Source of the DNA: Shewanella japonica
Lineage (GTDB): Bacteria > Pseudomonadota > Gammaproteobacteria > Enterobacterales > Shewanellaceae
Assembly (NCBI RefSeq): GCF_002075795.1
Contig: NZ_CP020472.1
Location: forward strand, 2,773,001 to 2,837,000
Direction: 5' to 3'
Length of the DNA stretch: 64,000 nucleotides
The notes beneath the pieces are model-generated. The model ran no database searches and was not told where the DNA came from. It was given only the letters and a program-made list of their open reading frames with translations. Shown here one piece after another: positions 1-8,352 of the stretch. The translations under genes and the position numbers were made by a program. Positions within the stretch are counted from its first letter, which is position 1. Every line of letters begins with the position of its first letter.

Positions 1-565
1 TGAAAGTCAAATTCACCGTGAAATGGCATCAGCATTATCATGCCCTGTCGGATTTAAAAATGGGACAGATGGCAATATCAACATAGCGGTTGATGCAGTA
101 CGTGCAGCACAAGTGCCACATATTTTTTATTCTCCAGATAAAGATGGAGCAATGGCTGTTTACCGTACCCACGGGAACCCATACGGCCATATCATTTTAC
201 GTGGTGGCAAAAAACCGAACTACTCAGCCGAAGATATCGAATCAGTTCGAGCGCAACTTGAAAAAGTGGATGTAACTCAGCGTATCGTTGTTGATTTCAG
301 CCATGGCAATAGTGAAAAGAAACATAAAAATCAGCTCAACGTTGCCGATAGTATTATGGAACAAATGCGTAACGGTAGCACTGCTGTTGCCGGTATTATG
401 GCCGAGAGTTTTATGGTTGAAGGTAATCAGAAAGTCGTTGACGGCCAGCCATTAACCTATGGCCAAAGCATCACCGATGCCTGTCTGCACTGGGAAGATT
501 CTGAAAAATTACTTAGAAACCTAGCGCAAGCATCGAAAGATCGCCGTGCTCTACTAGCAAAATAA
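1..565 (+). CDS. aroH: 3-deoxy-7-phosphoheptulonate synthase (DAHP synthase), AroH-like, C-terminal part
   Basis: This is the C-terminal part (about 187 residues) of a class I DAHP synthase, which condenses phosphoenolpyruvate with erythrose 4-phosphate in the first step of the shikimate pathway in the cytoplasm. The reading frame is open from the first base, so the start lies upstream of the window. Visible family motifs are LSCPVGFKNGTDG, HIILRGGKKPNY, VDFSHGNS and YGQSITDACLHWED. By memory the stretches GNPYGHIILRGGKKPNY and QPLTYGQSITD are closer to the tryptophan-sensitive isozyme AroH of E. coli than to AroF or AroG; the inhibitor specificity is therefore an inference. It is followed by a strong bidirectional terminator shared with the convergent HD-GYP gene. 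Confidence 0.93.
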   Translation, partial: ESQIHREMASALSCPVGFKNGTDGNINIAVDAVRAAQVPHIFYSPDKDGAMAVYRTHGNPYGHIILRGGKKPNYSAEDIESVRAQLEKVDVTQRIVVDFSHGNSEKKHKNQLNVADSIMEQMRNGSTAVAGIMAESFMVEGNQKVVDGQPLTYGQSITDACLHWEDSEKLLRNLAQASKDRRALLAK

Positions 566-651
566 CAATAATATTGGGTAATGCTAAATAGACTATTTAC
601 TGCAATGTGGTAGTAATAGTAATGGCTTAAACAATAACATGAGTTATAGTT

Positions 652-681
652 AAAAATACCAATCATATGATTGGTATTTTT
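652..681. terminator. bidirectional rho-independent terminator
   Basis: A perfect 30-base palindrome, AAAAATACC...GGTATTTTT, lies between two convergent genes. The stem ends in a T run on either strand, so it can stop both the aroH-like transcript and the leftward HD-GYP transcript. Confidence 0.85.
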
Positions 682-725
682 GTTTCTAAAGCCAAATAAC
701 TGAGCCTTTTATGAAGTCCGATTAA

Positions 726-1979
726 CTAGCTGGGCAGAAATGTAACACTAAGCGGGCTTGTATCTTCATCCAGAGATTGTAGAGATAACTTTTCAAACAA
801 TGTATGAATAGCCATAAAACTCTCCACGAGTTTAGGATCAAAGTGCTTACCTTTACCTTCTAAAATTAGTGAAACCGCTTGTTGATGGGTAAAAGGCTTT
901 TTATAACAGCGTGGTGAAGTGAGTGCATCGTAAACATCCACTAAGGCTACAATTCTTGCAGATAAAGGGATCTCAATCCCAGATAGACCTTTTGGGTAGC
1001 CACTGCCATCCCACTTTTCATGATGACCACCGGCAATATCACGACCCATTTTAATATAGCCACACTCAGGAGCAAATTGAGTGATGCTTTCTAGCACTTG
1101 GGCTCCAATGACAGGATGCGCTTTAATATGTTCAAACTCATCAGCCGTTAACTTGCCTGGCTTTAATAAAATCGCATCGGCAATGCCAACTTTACCGATA
1201 TCGTGCAGTACCGAGGATAAGGCTATCTCAGTAATAAACGCTTTAGTCAGCTCTTCTGGTGCATCATGATCTACATAACGTTGTTTGGCTAACATGGATG
1301 CATACTGTTGCATTCTCAGTAAATGAGCGCCAGTTTCATTGTCTCTATACTCTGCCAATTTAGCTAACCCAATGACGGTTGCTCGCCTTGATGTTGAAGT
1401 GCTTTCTAGTGAACTTGATAACTTACCTAACAAGTAAGCGGTTGAAATGGTAACAATGGCATTGGTCACAATAAAATTGACAACCACAACGGCCCAAATT
1501 ACCCAATTATAGCCATCAATACTAGGCCATATATGTAAATCAAAATGATATGCAAAACCAAGAATGACCAGTGATACAGCATTGATTACCTGTGCAAGGT
1601 TACTGGCTTTTTTTCCCAACAAAATACATGTTAATGGTGGAAAAATGAATAACCAAAAAAAACCTGCCCCACTTGGTCCTATCGCCACTAAAAAACCAAA
1701 ACCTATGCTAAAAGCTAATAAGCTGCCGATAGAAAACCGAGTCCTATCACTGAGGTTTTTATCGTAAATGATGAACAGTAAAATAGCGTAAACTATGGTA
1801 TCGAACACAGCCATTGAAAGTAAGTCAGCTTGAATACAAAGATAAACACTAGTGAAATAGACTGGTACACAGGCAATAGCTAACAAGGTAAAAATACGAT
1901 AAAAGATAACCCGGCGCCAAAATGTAAGCGAATCCCCTTTAGCCGTTTTTTCAATGAGTACGTTATCTGCTAGTGACAT
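726..1979 (-). CDS. membrane-anchored HD-GYP domain protein, probable c-di-GMP phosphodiesterase
   Basis: The 417-residue protein has about six hydrophobic segments in residues 20-185, then a full HD-GYP domain from about 200 to 400. The metal-binding HD pair is in VLHDIGKVG (residues 257-265) and the signature is HHEKWDGSGYPKG (319-331). Known members hydrolyse cyclic di-GMP to GMP; an intact signature argues that this one is active. I chose the start at 1979 because AGGGAAG sits eight bases before it; a longer frame to 2084 adds 35 residues without a ribosome site. No sensor domain other than the membrane part is recognisable. It stands alone and converges on the aroH-like gene. Confidence 0.9.
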   Translation of the reverse strand: MSLADNVLIEKTAKGDSLTFWRRVIFYRIFTLLAIACVPVYFTSVYLCIQADLLSMAVFDTIVYAILLFIIYDKNLSDRTRFSIGSLLAFSIGFGFLVAIGPSGAGFFWLFIFPPLTCILLGKKASNLAQVINAVSLVILGFAYHFDLHIWPSIDGYNWVIWAVVVVNFIVTNAIVTISTAYLLGKLSSSLESTSTSRRATVIGLAKLAEYRDNETGAHLLRMQQYASMLAKQRYVDHDAPEELTKAFITEIALSSVLHDIGKVGIADAILLKPGKLTADEFEHIKAHPVIGAQVLESITQFAPECGYIKMGRDIAGGHHEKWDGSGYPKGLSGIEIPLSARIVALVDVYDALTSPRCYKKPFTHQQAVSLILEGKGKHFDPKLVESFMAIHTLFEKLSLQSLDEDTSPLSVTFLPS

Positions 1980-2186
1980 ATTTCTTCCCTGAAGTAGCAT
2001 GAGTATTTCTATTACCCCGCTTTCCTTCAAGTAATTATTGTCGAGTTTTTCAATAACGCAACAGACAGCATCTATCATCAGCACATCAATTACTTTGATG
2101 AGTAAATTATATTGTTATGAAATAAGGCAAAGGCTACAATCCTCTAATACAACATGGAATGATGAGTAATATTCAAAGGAATTGGA

Positions 2187-3266
2187 ATGAGTCGTAGTAC
2201 AAATAATGTCAGTTTTACCAGCATACTTTTAAGCACCTTATTACTTTCTTCACAAGTAAATGCAACTCCGGAAGAATTCAAACAAGCTTACGAAGCTTAT
2301 AATGTCGCATTTAAAGCTGGGAATACCCAACAAGCTGCTCACGCGGCCCAACAAGCTTATGACTTAGGTCAACATATCTACGGTGAAACCAGTATCGATT
2401 CGACCAATCTAGGTTTTAATTTAGCCATAGCGCTTAGCAATAATAAGCAACATGAAGACGCTGCACCATATTATGAACAAACATTAGAGCAATATAAAAA
2501 ACATTACGGCGAAGATAGTGTCCAATTGGTTGATCCTCTCTTAACCTATGCTGATAAAACTAAGGATTTGAAACTTGCTAAAGGTTTACTTTCTAAAGCT
2601 CGAAAAATTGCTTCAGATAGCGAACAGCCAATATTATATGCTCACACCCTTTCAGCATCTTATAGCAAGCTTGTACAAACGAAATATGATAAAAAGCAAG
2701 TACGTAAATATATACTGCAAGCGAAAGAAATATACAGCGAACTCCTGCCAATGGACTCAACTGTTTTAGTTAACTCAAGATTTGAAAGTTCAGCGGTATA
2801 TCTTGCTAATAAAAAATATGACCAAGCAGAAATAGAATTACTGGAAGTAATCAAACAATATCAAATGTTGGATTATTCTCACCCATATGAACTAGCAGCC
2901 CATGCGAGATTAGTAACACTTTATAGTCAAAAAAATAAAGCTGAACAAGCTACCGAACATTGCCTTGCCATAGGTAGCATGAAACCTTGGAGCCAAGAGC
3001 AACAACAAACTCCAATTTACCGTGTCAATCCAAACTACCCAATAAGTAAAGCAAGAAGTGGCGTTGAGGGAATGGTGGTACTAAGCTTTACTGTTAATGA
3101 GCAAGGCTTTGTATCTGAACCTGAAATAGTCAACTCAACAGGTGGTAAAGCATTTGAAGATGAAAGCATTAAAGTTCTTGAACAATGGCGCTATGCCCCT
3201 AAGTTTGAAGATGGCAAACCCGTTAAGGCTGAAACACGGGTTAGGCTCGATTTCACTTTAGGCTAA
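2187..3266 (+). CDS. TPR-containing energy transducer TonB-family protein
   Basis: The 359-residue protein starts with a signal peptide (cleavage near residue 26, SSQVNA/TPEEF). Residues 30-260 form TPR-like helical repeats. The last 95 residues are a TonB C-terminal domain: VNPNYPISKARSGVEGMVVLSFTV and LEQWRYAPKFEDGKPV are the usual signature. Unlike classical TonB there is no N-terminal membrane anchor to ExbB/ExbD and no proline-rich spacer, so coupling to an outer-membrane receptor in the usual way is doubtful. It may instead act as a periplasmic scaffold. AAAGGAATTGG precedes the ATG. The gene is monocistronic, with its own terminator. Confidence 0.85.
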   Translation: MSRSTNNVSFTSILLSTLLLSSQVNATPEEFKQAYEAYNVAFKAGNTQQAAHAAQQAYDLGQHIYGETSIDSTNLGFNLAIALSNNKQHEDAAPYYEQTLEQYKKHYGEDSVQLVDPLLTYADKTKDLKLAKGLLSKARKIASDSEQPILYAHTLSASYSKLVQTKYDKKQVRKYILQAKEIYSELLPMDSTVLVNSRFESSAVYLANKKYDQAEIELLEVIKQYQMLDYSHPYELAAHARLVTLYSQKNKAEQATEHCLAIGSMKPWSQEQQQTPIYRVNPNYPISKARSGVEGMVVLSFTVNEQGFVSEPEIVNSTGGKAFEDESIKVLEQWRYAPKFEDGKPVKAETRVRLDFTLG

Positions 3267-3290
3267 CAACCCTGATAAATATCTGTTTCT

Positions 3291-3325
3291 AAAAGCCTTG
3301 ATGATACGCTACTCAAGGTTTTTTT
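3291..3325 (+). terminator. rho-independent terminator of the TPR-TonB gene
   Basis: CCTTGA pairs with TCAAGG across a twelve-base loop, extended by A/T pairs, and is followed by TTTTTTT. It lies 25 bases after the stop codon. Confidence 0.75.
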
Positions 3326-3442
3326 GTATCAATAGAATTAGCTAAGCCAACCACTGTTTATTACCAGAATAACAAAGTATTGTATCCGATCCTTTCCACC
3401 CTACCTCTTCTTTTACAGGTCAATTATCAACGACGCTAGGTT

Positions 3443-3467
3443 AAAAAGTTGACGAGCACGTCAACTT
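3443..3467 (-). terminator. minus-strand terminator-like hairpin without an obvious gene
   Basis: AAGTTGACG (3446-3454) pairs perfectly with CGTCAACTT (3459-3467) around a four-base loop. Read on the minus strand the hairpin is followed by TTTTT, as in an intrinsic terminator. No credible minus-strand gene precedes it; it lies about 110 bases before the SIMPL-domain gene. Confidence 0.5.
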
Positions 3468-3576
3468 ACGGCTAAGGTCTTAAACAGATAATTGTTGCAG
3501 TTCGGTTAATTCACTCTTTATTTGCACTGTAACTTTACATTTTAAACCAATACCGACTGCTAAGGAGAACCACTTG

Positions 3577-4293
3577 ATGACACAATCTAAAACCAGTGCC
3601 AGCATTCTTGGCCTTTTATTATTCATCGGTATGGCACTGCTCGGTGTATTACTAAAACAAGCCATAATTGAATACAAGCTACTGGATAGGAGTGTCACTG
3701 TTAAAGGTCTAGCAGAAAACGAATATTCTGCAGATGTCGTCATTTGGCCGATACAATTTACCGCAGCCAGTAATCAGCTCGAAGATTTATATGTTGAAGT
3801 TGAAAAGCAGAACAAACTTATCAATGATTTTTTAATTTCACACTCAATCAAAACAGACGAGATTACAATATCGGCTCCCATGATTACCGACAAACTTGCT
3901 CAGCAGTATGGTGGCAATCAAGCAGTTGAGTTTCGCTATACCGCGTTACAAACAATGACAGTGTACTCTTCAGAGATTGACACCGTTCGACAAGTCATGC
4001 CAGAAATATCTCAGCTCGGTAAACAAGGGATTGTATTTTCGCAGAATAACTATGATGCGCAAATCGAGTACATTTTCACTCGATTGAATGATGTGAAACC
4101 ACAAATGATTGAGCAATCAACCAACAATGCACGTTTAGTTGCTGAAAAATTTGCGACCGACTCACAAAGCCAACTTGGAAAAATCAAACGTGCATCTCAA
4201 GGGCAGTTCAGTATTACAAATAGAGACAAAAATAACCCTCACATAAAACGGGTTCGAGTTGTATCAACAATAGAATATTACTTAGCTGACTAA
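3577..4293 (+). CDS. SIMPL domain-containing protein (DUF541 family)
   Basis: A 238-residue protein with one N-terminal membrane segment (about residues 9-28, likely an uncleaved anchor) and a SIMPL domain from about 38 to the end. The family start SVTVKGLAENEYSADVVIWPI is visible. SIMPL proteins are periplasmic or surface-associated; some are linked to stress tolerance, but no reaction is known. A TTG three bases upstream would add one residue; the ATG at 3577 is preferred because AAGGAG lies nine bases before it. The next gene, a histidine phosphatase, starts 25 bases after the stop and has its own AAAGGAAGG ribosome site, so the two probably form an operon. Confidence 0.85.
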   Translation: MTQSKTSASILGLLLFIGMALLGVLLKQAIIEYKLLDRSVTVKGLAENEYSADVVIWPIQFTAASNQLEDLYVEVEKQNKLINDFLISHSIKTDEITISAPMITDKLAQQYGGNQAVEFRYTALQTMTVYSSEIDTVRQVMPEISQLGKQGIVFSQNNYDAQIEYIFTRLNDVKPQMIEQSTNNARLVAEKFATDSQSQLGKIKRASQGQFSITNRDKNNPHIKRVRVVSTIEYYLAD

Positions 4294-4318
4294 TAAAAAT
4301 AAAAAAGGAAGGCAGATA

Positions 4319-4897
4319 ATGGATAATAACTATAAAAAAGAACTGAATCGAAGGTATATAACTGGTTTACTCATGACCTTTGGTTTATTGGTCATTTTAA
4401 CATTAATGGTATTTTCAAGCGGTTTAATTGCAGCTGAAACCACGGTAAATGAGTCAAAAACCAAAACATTGATATTAGTTAGACACGCTGAAAAATTATC
4501 AGGTAAAGACCCTCAGTTATCAAAAGCTGGTCAACAACGAGCCCATCAATTGGCCCATTTACTATCCTCTGTTTCTTTATCCGCAATTTACAGCACAAAT
4601 TACAAACGTACTCAGCTCACAGCAAAACCAACTGCTGATAGTCAAAAATTACCTATCACTTCTTACGATCCGAAAGAGCTTGCTTCGTTTTCACAATTAC
4701 TCACATCATCACACGATAATCATATTTTAATCGTCGGCCACAGTAACACCACGCCTGCGTTAGTCGATTTACTTGGAGGCGAATCAGGTAAAGATATTGA
4801 TGAAGCGACAGAGTATGATCGTGTTTATATTCTTACTATTGAAAGTCAAGACAACACACATTCAACGAGTGTGTCGACATTAGTTCTTCGCTACTAA
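4319..4897 (+). CDS. membrane-anchored histidine phosphatase family protein
   Basis: A 192-residue protein of the phosphoglycerate mutase-like histidine phosphatase superfamily. The phospho-accepting histidine is in LILVRHAEK (about residue 56) and the second catalytic histidine in LIVGHSNTT (about 141). Other typical pieces are LSKAGQQRAHQLAHLL and YSTNYKRTQLTA. One hydrophobic segment (about residues 14-38) ending near IAAE suggests export to the periplasm or membrane anchoring. The short length and simple core resemble SixA-like or broad phosphatases; the substrate cannot be named. It follows the SIMPL-domain gene in a probable operon. Confidence 0.85.
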   Translation: MDNNYKKELNRRYITGLLMTFGLLVILTLMVFSSGLIAAETTVNESKTKTLILVRHAEKLSGKDPQLSKAGQQRAHQLAHLLSSVSLSAIYSTNYKRTQLTAKPTADSQKLPITSYDPKELASFSQLLTSSHDNHILIVGHSNTTPALVDLLGGESGKDIDEATEYDRVYILTIESQDNTHSTSVSTLVLRY

Positions 4898-5040
4898 ATC
4901 TTTAAGCGACTCAAGATGACTCACTTTTTGCATCACTCTCGTTAAATATTGTTATTGTTAACAAACCTACCTATTTAAATCACTTATCCGTATAATCCTG
5001 CCTCCAACTAGATGTACTAAGCAATTAATTAGGTAGTTGT

Positions 5041-5490
5041 ATGCCCTTTACCCAAAAAGAACAAAACGAAGAAACACCACAGTACTCCGATGATATTTTA
5101 GCCAGAATCGAACAATCTGAAGCCAAAGTCATTAAAGCTATTTTCCCTTCAAATACCAATCATCATAATACGCTTTTTGGTGGCGATGCCCTTGCATGGA
5201 TGGACGAAACGGCGTTTATTGCTGCTACCCGATTTTGCCGTAAAGCATTAGTCACGGTGAGTTCTGACCGAATTGACTTCAAAAAAGCCATTCCTGCTGG
5301 GAGCCTTGCTGAGCTCGTAGCTCGAGTCATTCATGTTGGGAATACATCTTTAAAAGTGGAAGTAAATATCTACGTTGAGGATATGTATCAAGATCTTCGA
5401 GAGCACGCTATTAGAGGTGTATTCACATTCGTGGCAGTCGATAATGAACGTCACCCAATTCCAGTTTTGCCAGTCCAACACCCTGCTTAG
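5041..5490 (+). CDS. acyl-CoA thioesterase, hotdog fold (YciA/ACOT type)
   Basis: This 149-residue protein matches the hotdog acyl-CoA thioesterases, which hydrolyse acyl-CoA to free acid and CoA. The stretch NHHNTLFGGDALAWMDETAF carries the conserved Asn, His, Gly-Gly-Asp and Asp residues of the YciA/BACH group, and SSDRIDFKKAIPAG the strand that follows. Length fits a single hotdog domain acting as a hexamer in the cytoplasm. The N-terminal 25 residues are polar and unlike the core. AGGTAG precedes the ATG. The gene looks monocistronic; a 12-base-pair stem-loop follows it. Confidence 0.85.
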   Translation: MPFTQKEQNEETPQYSDDILARIEQSEAKVIKAIFPSNTNHHNTLFGGDALAWMDETAFIAATRFCRKALVTVSSDRIDFKKAIPAGSLAELVARVIHVGNTSLKVEVNIYVEDMYQDLREHAIRGVFTFVAVDNERHPIPVLPVQHPA

Positions 5491-5507
5491 TCATTTCATT
5501 ATCCCAT

Positions 5508-5549
5508 AGCAATCATTGGCGAATGTATTCATTTTTCCCAATGATTGCT
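5508..5549 (+). terminator. stem-loop after the thioesterase gene
   Basis: AGCAATCATTGG (5508-5519) pairs perfectly with CCAATGATTGCT (5538-5549) around an 18-base loop. The T run after it is poor (CTTACAC), so it may be a weak terminator or an RNA-stabilising hairpin. Confidence 0.45.
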
Positions 5550-5775
5550 TACACTGTTTATAATTTCGACTAATCAATTAGCTTAACTTTGACACTGCAA
5601 CCACCTAAAAGTGGTAGCTTTTCTTACTCAAACACCCTGCTTATTAGACAAAGGTCTAAAGCCAGTTTTAAAATCATTGTTTTCGATATACTGTTTCACT
5701 TTATCGTGGATCGATTGCCCAATTATCTGTTACATTAAAATTACCTTCACGTGCAACCAAGACAACTAAAAAGCC

Positions 5776-6438
5776 ATGAAGCTTCAAAACTTAAATATTA
5801 TTATCGCCGATGACCATCCCTTATTTCGTAATGCCTTACGACAAGCATTAAATAATGCTTTTCAAGGTACTAATTGGTTTGAAGCTGACAGTGCCGATGC
5901 CTTACAGCAAGTGCTTGATGACAAAGCAGCAGATCTAGACTTAATCTTACTCGATTTGCAGATGCCTGGCTCACATGGCTACTCGACCCTTATCCATCTT
6001 CGAGGTCATTACCCTGATATCCCAGTTGTCGTCATTTCAGCCCACGAAGACGTGCAAACAATCAGCCGTGCTATTCATTATGGAAGCTCAGGGTTTATTC
6101 CCAAATCTGCATCTATGGATACACTAAAAGAAGCATTAGATGCTGTGTTATATGGTGATATTTGGCTACCTGAAGGCACGGAAATCCTTGAAGTTGATGA
6201 CGATCCGACTAGCCAAATGGCAAGCAAGTTATCTGATTTAACGCCGCAGCAATACCGCGTATTACAAATGTTTGCTGAAGGTTTACTGAATAAACAAATT
6301 GCCTATGACTTTGGTGTATCTGAAGCCACGATTAAAGCCCATGCTACGGCCATTTTCCGCAAACTCGGCGTCAGAAATCGCACTCAAGCGGTAATAGCAC
6401 TTCAACAATTAGAAATGGAAAAGGTAGATTTATCATAA
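5776..6438 (+). CDS. LuxR/NarL-family response regulator
   Basis: A 220-residue two-domain regulator. The receiver (residues 1-125) shows the acidic pair in IIIADDHPLFR, the phospho-acceptor Asp in LILLDLQMPG (about residue 59), and the conserved Lys in FIPKSAS. The C-terminal LuxR-type helix-turn-helix (about 150-212) contains LTPQQYRVLQMFAEGLLNKQIA and SEATIKAHATAIFRKLGVRNRTQA. Known members bind DNA as dimers when phosphorylated. No sensor kinase lies nearby, so the partner is unknown. The end of the gene overlaps the likely start of the methyltransferase gene, which suggests translational coupling. Confidence 0.92.
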   Translation: MKLQNLNIIIADDHPLFRNALRQALNNAFQGTNWFEADSADALQQVLDDKAADLDLILLDLQMPGSHGYSTLIHLRGHYPDIPVVVISAHEDVQTISRAIHYGSSGFIPKSASMDTLKEALDAVLYGDIWLPEGTEILEVDDDPTSQMASKLSDLTPQQYRVLQMFAEGLLNKQIAYDFGVSEATIKAHATAIFRKLGVRNRTQAVIALQQLEMEKVDLS

Positions 6439-7046
6439 CCTCACTCTCTCAATTACCGTTTTCACAAGCCTGTGAGAACAACAAGCATGCAATCATTAAA
6501 GAGTTACAACAGATTTTAGCCACTCGCCAACAGGTTTTAGAAATTGGCAGTGGCACTGGGCAACATTGCGTATTCTTTTCTTCTCAATTACCACACTTAC
6601 AATGGCAAGCGAGCGATCAACCTAGCTACCTGGCTGATTTAAATCGCCGTATTACGCTCGAAGGGTCAGTTAATCTAATACCTGCAATCGCCCTCGATGT
6701 AATGCAACCGTGGCCTCAGGCGCTGAATGAGAGTGAGATTGATGCAGTCTTTACGGCCAATACATTACATATTATGAGCCAAGCTATGGTTAACGCCTTT
6801 TTTAACCAAATTGGGAAGCAAATCTCACAAGATGCAGCGCTAATTATCTATGGCCCTTTTAATTATAAAGGCCGCTACACCAGTGAAAGTAATGAGTCAT
6901 TCGATCAATGGTTAAAAGAAAATAATCCTGAGAGTGGTATTCGCGATATAGAATGGATAGAAACCCTGGTCACTGAACAAGGGTTTAAGCTTCAACATGA
7001 CTTCGCTATGCCCGCAAATAATCGCTTACTGCATTTCAGCCGGTAA
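6432..7046 (+). CDS. DUF938-family class I SAM-dependent methyltransferase, start codon unusual
   Basis: The frame encodes about 204 residues with the SAM-binding motif VLEIGSGTGQH near residue 38, then WQASDQP and AIALDVMQPWP, and DAVFTANTLHIMS, all typical of DUF938 proteins. The family begins close to a LPFSQACENNK-type motif, and that motif is present here (bases 6453-6485), but the frame has no ATG, GTG or TTG between its last upstream stop (6333-6335) and codon 6702. Candidate starts are ATC (6432) or ATA (6435), six to nine bases after AAGGTAG, or ATT (6408). I give 6432 provisionally. A start at 6702 would remove the SAM site. It overlaps the stop of the response regulator gene. Confidence 0.7.
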   Translation: MITSLSQLPFSQACENNKHAIIKELQQILATRQQVLEIGSGTGQHCVFFSSQLPHLQWQASDQPSYLADLNRRITLEGSVNLIPAIALDVMQPWPQALNESEIDAVFTANTLHIMSQAMVNAFFNQIGKQISQDAALIIYGPFNYKGRYTSESNESFDQWLKENNPESGIRDIEWIETLVTEQGFKLQHDFAMPANNRLLHFSR

Positions 7047-7227
7047 ATTCAAAGCAAGTAATTGAGTTACAAACTCAGTTGAAATGGATATTAGAGTTAA
7101 GTTAAACGCTAAAAACTTAATCCGTAAAAACAATTAGTGAAATGCTTTTTTTATCTTAAAAACTTTGTAAGCTAACCATTAGAATTTTGAAATTAAATGA
7201 TCCTCACCAATACAAGGACAGCGCATT

Positions 7228-8073
7228 ATGGGTTCGGTTACCACTAAAAAACACCCTAACGGTTTAGATTATGTCGAAATAAATACCGATTTGTGCCAAG
7301 CCAGCATTTTTCTTCAAGGCGCACAAATTGATTTCTTCAAGCCAAAAGACAAAGCACCTCTTCTTTGGGTATCAAGCGCTGATGATTATCAACCTGGTAA
7401 TGGCATACGCGGCGGGATCCCTGTTTGCTGGCCTTGGTTTGGAGCAAGTGACATCCCCGGATTCCCACAACATGGCTTTGCTAGAACCAGTCTTTGGTCA
7501 CTCGCCTCTGTAAAAATGCGTAATCAAGTTGTCGATTTAGTTTTTACCTTGGCTATTACAGAGGACAATAAACAATACTGGCCTCATGATACGGAAGTTA
7601 GCGTATTATTTACCTTAGGTGAAACCCTTTCAGTCAGCATTGTTAATAAAAATAACTGTGACTACGATGTTAATCTAACTCAAGCATTACACACTTATTT
7701 TCCTATCGGTGATATTCATCAGCTTAAAGCAACTGGTTTTACTGGGGCTAAATACATCGAATTTGCAAAAGGCCCTTACCCGCAAGAAGGCGATGAAGTT
7801 AACTTTACTCGTGAAACCGATCGTGTCTATACCGATTTAGCCCCTATTCAACATTTACACACACCAGAAGGGACAATTGAAGTAGCAAGAGAGAATAGCC
7901 AGTCTGCAGTGCTATGGAACCCATGGATTGATAAGTCTCAGCGATTATCTCGCTTTAACGATGAAGATTACCTCACTATGGTGTGCCATGAAGCGGCTAA
8001 CGTACTTGAAGACCAAGTTAGGCTAGCACCGGGAGCAAGCCATACATTAACAACTCATATCCGCTGGGTTTAA
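7228..8073 (+). CDS. yeaD: D-hexose-6-phosphate mutarotase, YeaD family
   Basis: A 281-residue protein of the aldose-1-epimerase fold. Family signatures are GIRGGIPVCWPWFG, HGFARTSLW, and QALHTYFPIGDI, containing the arginines and histidines that bind the sugar phosphate and catalyse ring opening. Known YeaD enzymes interconvert alpha and beta glucose 6-phosphate in the cytoplasm. AAGGACAG precedes the ATG. In many gammaproteobacteria yeaD follows gapA; that neighbour is absent here. The gene stands alone. Confidence 0.9.
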   Translation: MGSVTTKKHPNGLDYVEINTDLCQASIFLQGAQIDFFKPKDKAPLLWVSSADDYQPGNGIRGGIPVCWPWFGASDIPGFPQHGFARTSLWSLASVKMRNQVVDLVFTLAITEDNKQYWPHDTEVSVLFTLGETLSVSIVNKNNCDYDVNLTQALHTYFPIGDIHQLKATGFTGAKYIEFAKGPYPQEGDEVNFTRETDRVYTDLAPIQHLHTPEGTIEVARENSQSAVLWNPWIDKSQRLSRFNDEDYLTMVCHEAANVLEDQVRLAPGASHTLTTHIRWV

Positions 8074-8352
8074 CATTACTATCAGTCTTCACGAAGCTAC
8101 GTTTAGATTTTTGCTTAAAGCTTAAAACCAAGTTTTATTAGTCGCTAATACTTGGCCAACATAGATTTATGCGCTGTGATTGGCCATGTTTTTCTTCTTA
8201 CAAAAGACAACACTGTCAAATTGAAAAAACACGAAAAATCAGATTAGCCTTTTTATGTTGCTGATGTATATGACTAACTACAGCCATCAATTTTTAGCTA
8301 TGCTATTCTTTACTGCACTTCATAAATCAATACCTTAAGACAGAACTTTGAC

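Larger units (their letters stand above)
3267..3576. other. intergenic spacer with two stem-loops
   Basis: This 310-base spacer holds the terminator of the TPR-TonB gene and a second hairpin at 3443-3467, both listed separately. The rest is AT-rich and probably carries the promoter of the SIMPL-domain gene, whose AAGGAG ribosome site is at 3562-3567. Confidence 0.6.

Noticed and set aside
3480..3743. 87-residue minus-strand ORF opposite the SIMPL gene, which would explain the orphan terminator
   Set aside because: It is antisense to a clear gene, has composition of a shadow ORF and no ribosome site.
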